Shown piece after piece: positions 32,777 through 36,102 of a stretch of DNA of 36,102 nucleotides. How positions within the stretch are numbered: position 1 is the first letter of the stretch; each line of letters starts with the position of its first letter. A model generated the notes under the pieces. That model was not told where the DNA came from, made no database searches, and worked only from the letters and a program-made list of their open reading frames with translations. The DNA is from Bacillus sp. (in: firmicutes) (GTDB taxonomy: Bacteria; Bacillota; Bacilli; Bacillales; Cytobacillaceae), in the NCBI GenBank assembly GCA_031177865.1, contig JAPSKD010000013.1, positions 1 to 36,102 on the forward strand. Reading direction: 5' to 3'. The translations under genes were made by a program, and so were the position numbers.

Positions 32777-33511
32777 TTACCATTCTCTAGGTTCATAATT
32801 AAGATCGCTAAATAATTGCTGCTTTTCTTTTTTCGTTAAATCTCTCCATTGACCAACAGGGAGATTTCCTAGGTGAATATTCATAATCCGAATTCGCTGA
32901 AGGCGGACAACCGAATATCCGAGAGCAGAGCACATCCGACGAATTTGCCGGTTCAACCCTTGTGTTAAAATAATCTTAAAAACATACTTTGACAGCTGTT
33001 CCACCTTACATGGGAGAGTTTTCGTATCTAGAATTCTAACTCCTTGTGACATGTTTTTCAAAAACTCAGAGGTAATCGGCTTATCTACCGTAACGATATA
33101 TTCTTTTTCATGTTTATTTTCAGCACGTAATATTTCGTTAACGATATCTCCGTCATTCGTTAAGAGGATTAACCCGTCTGAATCTTTATCTAATCTACCA
33201 ATGTTAAAAATTCGCAGTGGGTGATTAACTAAATCAATGATATTACCTTTAATATGTCTTTCTGTTGTGCTAGTAATTCCTACAGGTTTATTTAAAGCAA
33301 TGTAAACATTATTTTTGGCTACCCGAATGGTTTCACCGTTTACACGAACCACATCTCCAGGTTCGACTTGACTGCCGACTTTTGCTACCTTCCCGTTAAT
33401 CGTGACTCTTCCTTCTTCTATCCACTTATCTGCACCGCGTCTTGAGGTTTTTCCAGACTCGGAAATAAATTTATTTAATCGCAGGTTAAACACATCCTTA
33501 ATTTCGTTCAA
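32777..33511 (-). CDS. rluF: RluF-type 23S rRNA pseudouridine synthase
   Basis: 244-residue RsuA/RluB/E/F-type enzyme. An S4 RNA-binding domain covers about residues 10-65 ([21 protein letters not shown]). The synthase domain has the catalytic aspartate in [21 protein letters not shown] and the closing [28 protein letters not shown]. RluF of E. coli modifies U2604 (and tRNA-Tyr); the exact target here is inferred. The start is unclear. TTG 33511 is the longest option but has no ribosome binding site. AAGGA at 33499-33495 instead points to a CTG at 33484, which would give the family's usual MRLxKxISESG N-terminus. Confidence 0.88.
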   Translation of the reverse strand: MNEIKDVFNLRLNKFISESGKTSRRGADKWIEEGRVTINGKVAKVGSQVEPGDVVRVNGETIRVAKNNVYIALNKPVGITSTTERHIKGNIIDLVNHPLRIFNIGRLDKDSDGLILLTNDGDIVNEILRAENKHEKEYIVTVDKPITSEFLKNMSQGVRILDTKTLPCKVEQLSKYVFKIILTQGLNRQIRRMCSALGYSVVRLQRIRIMNIHLGNLPVGQWRDLTKKEKQQLFSDLNYEPREW

Positions 33512-33691
33512 TATGTTCTTAGAATACTTAACTGCCAGCTTAATTTCAAGGTTAAGCTTACTGAAGTTTTTACCTAAACCAACTCTTTTTCGTATTTGTT
33601 ATAAATTTCGAACAGGGGAAAAAGGTTTCTCTAGACCCACTAGATGTTTTTGTTCAATAATATAGAAAGGGATAAGAAGAGGGTGATGAAA

Positions 33692-34564
33692 ATGGTTGAA
33701 GAACAAGGTTTTTTGGATTTAAAAAAGGGAGAGCGCGGAGCTATCGTAAGTATAATTGCCTATATTTGTTTGTCTGCATTAAAACTAGCAGTTGGATATA
33801 TCGCAAATTCTGAGGCATTGAAAGCAGACGGTTTAAATAATGTAACAGATATCATTGCATCAGTGGCAGTTCTTATAGGTCTAAAATTATCCCAAAGGCC
33901 AGCGGATGATGATCATCCTTACGGACACTGGAAAGCAGAAACCGTAGCTTCCATGGTGGCCTCCTTTATTATGGCAGCAGTGGGTCTGAAGGTTACATAC
34001 GAAGCGATTGTTACTATTTTTTACGTACAAAAAGAAACGCCAGATGTTATCTCTGCTTGGACAGGGCTATTTTGTGCGTTCGTGATGTACTTGGTTTATC
34101 GGTATAATAAAAAACTAGCAACAGAAATTAACAGTCAATCTGTCATGGCAGCAGCAAAGGATAACCTCTCTGATGCCTGGGTCAGTGTGGGTACCTTTAT
34201 CGGTATTATGGGTGCACAGTTTGGACTCCCCTGGCTTGATCCTTTAGCAGCAGTAATTGTTGGACTCCTCATTTGTAAAACAGCATGGGACATTTTTAAA
34301 GAAGCATCTCTCTATTTAACGGATGGATTTGACGAAAAGCAAATAGATATTTATAAAGATACAATCCATCAATGTCAGGGCGTTAAAGGTGTTAAAGAAA
34401 TAAAAGCGAGGAATTACGGTAACAACATCGTCGTTGACGTCGTCATACTCGTTAATTCCACATTAGATGTAAAAAAGGCTCATGATATTGCCACAAAAGT
34501 TGAAGAGGAGTTAATCCGTACACATAAGGTGTATGATGTACATGTTCATGTAGAACCTAAATAA
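33692..34564 (+). CDS. mneS: Cation diffusion facilitator exporter, MneS/YeaB-like (probable Mn2+ efflux)
   Basis: 290-residue CDF protein with about six membrane segments and a C-terminal cytosolic domain. Metal residues are visible in TM2 (KADGLNNVTDIIA), in the HPYGHWKAE loop and in TM5 (AAAKDNLSDAWVSVG). The Asp-rich TM2/TM5 pair without the His of zinc-type CDFs fits manganese exporters, and the sequence strongly resembles B. subtilis YeaB/MneS as I recall it. The C-terminal domain ends in VYDVHVHVEPK. I chose ATG 33692, 8 bases after GAGGG. ATG 33686 is only two bases from that site, and the ATG at 33644 has none. Diverges from rluF. Confidence 0.88.
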   Translation: MVEEQGFLDLKKGERGAIVSIIAYICLSALKLAVGYIANSEALKADGLNNVTDIIASVAVLIGLKLSQRPADDDHPYGHWKAETVASMVASFIMAAVGLKVTYEAIVTIFYVQKETPDVISAWTGLFCAFVMYLVYRYNKKLATEINSQSVMAAAKDNLSDAWVSVGTFIGIMGAQFGLPWLDPLAAVIVGLLICKTAWDIFKEASLYLTDGFDEKQIDIYKDTIHQCQGVKGVKEIKARNYGNNIVVDVVILVNSTLDVKKAHDIATKVEEELIRTHKVYDVHVHVEPK

Positions 34565-34581
34565 GACCGTACATAAAAAGC

Positions 34582-34618
34582 AAAAAGGATGGAGTTTTTA
34601 CGCTCCAATCCTTTTTGT
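34582..34618. terminator. Bidirectional terminator after mneS
   Basis: AAAAAGGAT/ATCCTTTTT (34582-34590 with 34608-34616) is extended by GGAG/CTCC with one bulged A. A/T runs on both sides serve mneS and the converging small gene. Confidence 0.9.
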
Positions 34619-34624
34619 TATCTA

Positions 34625-34987
34625 TTAATTTTTTCTGCGCGTTTTATATACGAGCATGTTATTTCCATCCCAGCCTCTTGTGATAATGTAATTACCACTT
34701 ATCGTTTCGTATAGTCTTACACTGCTAGGATTTGTTTCATCCCATTTTTCTTCTGGTGTATGTTTAGTTGATTCGTTTTCTTGTGTGTTTTGTTGGTCTG
34801 ATTCAATCCATTTTTCTATTGGTGTATGGTTAGTTGATTCGTCTGTTTTTGCGTTTTCTGGGCTTTTTTCTATATCTACTCTTAGAGAATCCCTGTGCTT
34901 TGGTCTATGACCCCAGAACTTGAAAGAATCAAATATGGATCTTTTTTCCTCCGTTAATTGATTCTTGTCTGCTTTGAAATCTCCCAT
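34625..34987 (-). CDS. Hypothetical 120-aa protein with an internal 22-residue repeat
   Basis: 120-residue, very hydrophilic protein that I do not recognise. There is no signal peptide or membrane segment. The middle contains two copies of a 22-residue unit (DESTNHTPIEKWIESD and NESTKHTPEEKWDETN), matched at DNA level by two ~30-base direct repeats 66 bases apart (near 34742 and 34808). The C-terminal 30 residues (VRLYETISGNYIITRGWDGNNMLVYKT) look like a small beta unit. I chose ATG 34987, 8 bases after AGGAGG on the minus strand; the extension to 34996 runs into that site. The excellent ribosome binding site and the terminator after it argue for a real gene. Confidence 0.7.
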   Translation of the reverse strand: MGDFKADKNQLTEEKRSIFDSFKFWGHRPKHRDSLRVDIEKSPENAKTDESTNHTPIEKWIESDQQNTQENESTKHTPEEKWDETNPSSVRLYETISGNYIITRGWDGNNMLVYKTRRKN

Positions 34988-35001
34988 TGTTTGCACCTCC
35001 T

Positions 35002-35084
35002 GTAGCTTTATAAAGCAGTAACCAACTGCTCCTCCTCAAAATAGTAAAACAAACCATTGTTTTTACTAATTTACGTAAAGCTAC
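35002..35084. repeat. Nested inverted repeats upstream of the 120-aa gene
   Basis: GTAGCTTTA (35002-35010) and TAAAGCTAC (35076-35084) form a perfect 9-bp inverted pair 65 bases apart. Between them is AGTAAAACAA/TTGTTTTTACT (35043-35067, one bulge). GCTTTATAAAGC (35005-35016) is a perfect 12-bp palindrome. This lies in the 5' region of the minus-strand gene and could be operator or RNA structure. No clear promoter was found. Confidence 0.4.
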
Positions 35085-35160
35085 CTAGAAATGCATGGGC
35101 AAACGCTCAGTCTATAAAATTCTAATATTCAAATTGTCCCTGTATGGTAAAGGCACTATC

Positions 35161-36084
35161 TTAGTGTTCTTCTTCTTCATTTTCATCCAATTGTTGAAAG
35201 AAGGCAGTTATGATTTGGTTAAGCTGAAGAAGCTCTTTTTCCCAGACTTTTGCTGGGTTGTTTTGCAGTGTTTGTAGGGCGCTTTCGATTAGGAATTTTC
35301 TTGGTGCCCTCGTATGCATGATTTCTTCTTGGATAAAATCTAACAGTTCGTTATATTTTTCCTGGTCGTTACTATCTTGAAAGTGTTTGGTAATGCAATT
35401 TCTCATAGGACTGACAATTTTGTAAAATTGGTCAATCAATTCATGATTATTTTTCTGAAGCCCAGGGAGCCATTTTTCTAAAAGCTCAGGGGGGTGCAAT
35501 TGTTCGTCAGCTTCAGTAACTTCTTCCACCATTTTGACTAACCGATTCACACTAAACCTGACGACATTGCTAATTTTCTCATTTGAATCGGTTGCCAAAC
35601 GATTGTATTGGAGATTGTTTTGCAAGAGTCCCTGAAACATAATGGCACAATCTAATAAGTATGGTTTATTTTTTTCGCCGAAAATATCGATAAACCTGCT
35701 AAACATCCATCTTAGTGAACGTAATCGTGCGATGCGGATATATTGTTTCAGGTCTGCATCATTTGTTGACATTACTTCCTCGTAAAGAGCAATTAACTTA
35801 TTTTTTCTATTTGAAACCATTTGCATTTCTAATTGTTTAATAAAGACCTCGATATCTGAAGGGCTTTTCCCAATTAATAAATCATTTCTTTCCTTTTGGA
35901 GTTTTTTAAAAGTTGCTTTATAAATAGCGATTAATAGCTCACTCTTTGATGAAAAATATTTGTAAAAGGTTCCTTTTGAGATACCGCTAAAATCTAAAAT
36001 GTCTTGAATCGATGTAGCTTGAAAACCTTTTTCAATAAATAATTGATGGGCCTTATTAATGACATGCTGTTTTCGATCATTCAT
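35161..36084 (-). CDS. TetR/AcrR-family transcriptional regulator
   Basis: 307-residue regulator. The N-terminal TetR DNA-binding domain (about residues 5-52) shows VINKAHQLFIEKGFQATSIQDILDFSGISKGTFYKYFSSKSELLIAIY. The rest is a helical ligand/dimer region unusually long for the family (typical total about 190-220). Such ~300-residue TetR proteins in Bacillaceae often sit beside an efflux gene; here any partner must lie beyond the window edge upstream (minus-strand sense), as the neighbouring 120-aa gene is not a transporter. ATG 36084 is about five bases after AGGTGA on the minus strand. The ligand is unknown. Confidence 0.92.
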   Translation of the reverse strand: MNDRKQHVINKAHQLFIEKGFQATSIQDILDFSGISKGTFYKYFSSKSELLIAIYKATFKKLQKERNDLLIGKSPSDIEVFIKQLEMQMVSNRKNKLIALYEEVMSTNDADLKQYIRIARLRSLRWMFSRFIDIFGEKNKPYLLDCAIMFQGLLQNNLQYNRLATDSNEKISNVVRFSVNRLVKMVEEVTEADEQLHPPELLEKWLPGLQKNNHELIDQFYKIVSPMRNCITKHFQDSNDQEKYNELLDFIQEEIMHTRAPRKFLIESALQTLQNNPAKVWEKELLQLNQIITAFFQQLDENEEEEH

Positions 36085-36102
36085 TTAATCACCTATAATC
36101 CA

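Noticed and set aside
34999-35030. Five-codon TTG-started ORF (MVTAL) on the minus strand after AGGAGG, ahead of the 120-aa gene
   Set aside because: Too short, TTG start and no masking hairpin over the downstream ribosome binding site, so I did not call it a leader peptide.
10062-36084. Pairing of the TetR regulator at the window end with the MFS exporter
   Set aside because: They are 24 kb apart; the exporter has its own attenuator, so no link is supported.
1-36102. CRISPR arrays, tRNA or rRNA genes, phage genes, T-box or classical riboswitches
   Set aside because: Looked for regularly spaced repeats, cloverleaf sequences, integrase/terminase-like proteins and known aptamer cores; none seen.

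Overview
The window reads as chromosomal DNA from a low-GC, spore-former-type member of the Bacillaceae (the Neobacillus/Mesobacillus/Bacillus range). Evidence for this is strong AGGAGG-type ribosome binding sites, frequent TTG starts, ECF sigma promoters of the TGAAAC-N16/17-CGTN type, a textbook CcpA cre box, and proteins resembling B. subtilis YhfP, YpuA, LicBCAH, YndM and MneS/YeaB. I see no phage, conjugative module, CRISPR array, tRNA or rRNA. It is ordinary chromosome with accessory metabolic operons and some decayed genes.

Layout. 1-1446: the 3' end of a Sir2 deacetylase and an asparaginase-II-family gene. 1462-8770: a glycolate-utilisation operon, glcE-glcF-glcD-glcB followed by an IclR-family regulator. 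Glycolate is oxidised to glyoxylate by GlcDEF and condensed with acetyl-CoA by malate synthase G. A twin hairpin repeat sits just before the regulator. 8769-9758: a YhfP/AcuI-type acrylyl-CoA reductase on the minus strand. 9953-11270: an MFS exporter preceded by an 8-codon leader ORF and a hairpin that masks its ribosome binding site and start codon. 11287-12318: a YpuA (DUF1002) protein under an ECF-type promoter. 12562-13749: a solitary ftsZ paralogue. 13862-14880: proline dehydrogenase with a hydrophobic tail. 14991-18560: a TAXI-type TRAP transporter (binding lipoprotein, DUF1850 protein, fused permease).

18683-19152 is a wrecked DHA2-type MFS gene. 19275-23627 is a cre-controlled beta-diglycoside operon: PTS EIIB, EIIC, EIIA, a GH4 6-phospho-beta-glucosidase and a ChbG/YdjC deacetylase. 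The deacetylase points to chitobiose-type sugars. A 186-bp MITE-like element interrupts the operon exactly at the EIIC stop codon.

23648-28410 holds single genes: a CHRD-domain protein, a 21-codon stump of an acyltransferase-3 gene, DNA-3-methyladenine glycosylase I, a VanW lipoprotein behind an ECF promoter, a tandem DUF1259 protein and an SDR oxidoreductase. From 28416 onward most genes are on the minus strand: a large membrane protein of unknown function behind a perfect sigma-W-type promoter, a DUF2512 (YndM-like) membrane protein, oligoendopeptidase F, an RluF-type pseudouridine synthase, a small repeat-containing protein and a TetR regulator. A CDF manganese/cation exporter is on the plus strand.

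The most interesting items are the leader-peptide attenuator of the MFS exporter, three ECF-type promoters driving envelope-related genes (which suggests a shared cell-envelope stress response), the FtsZ paralogue outside a division cluster, and the twin hairpin ahead of the IclR gene. All functional calls come from reading the sequence and from memory of protein families; no search was run.
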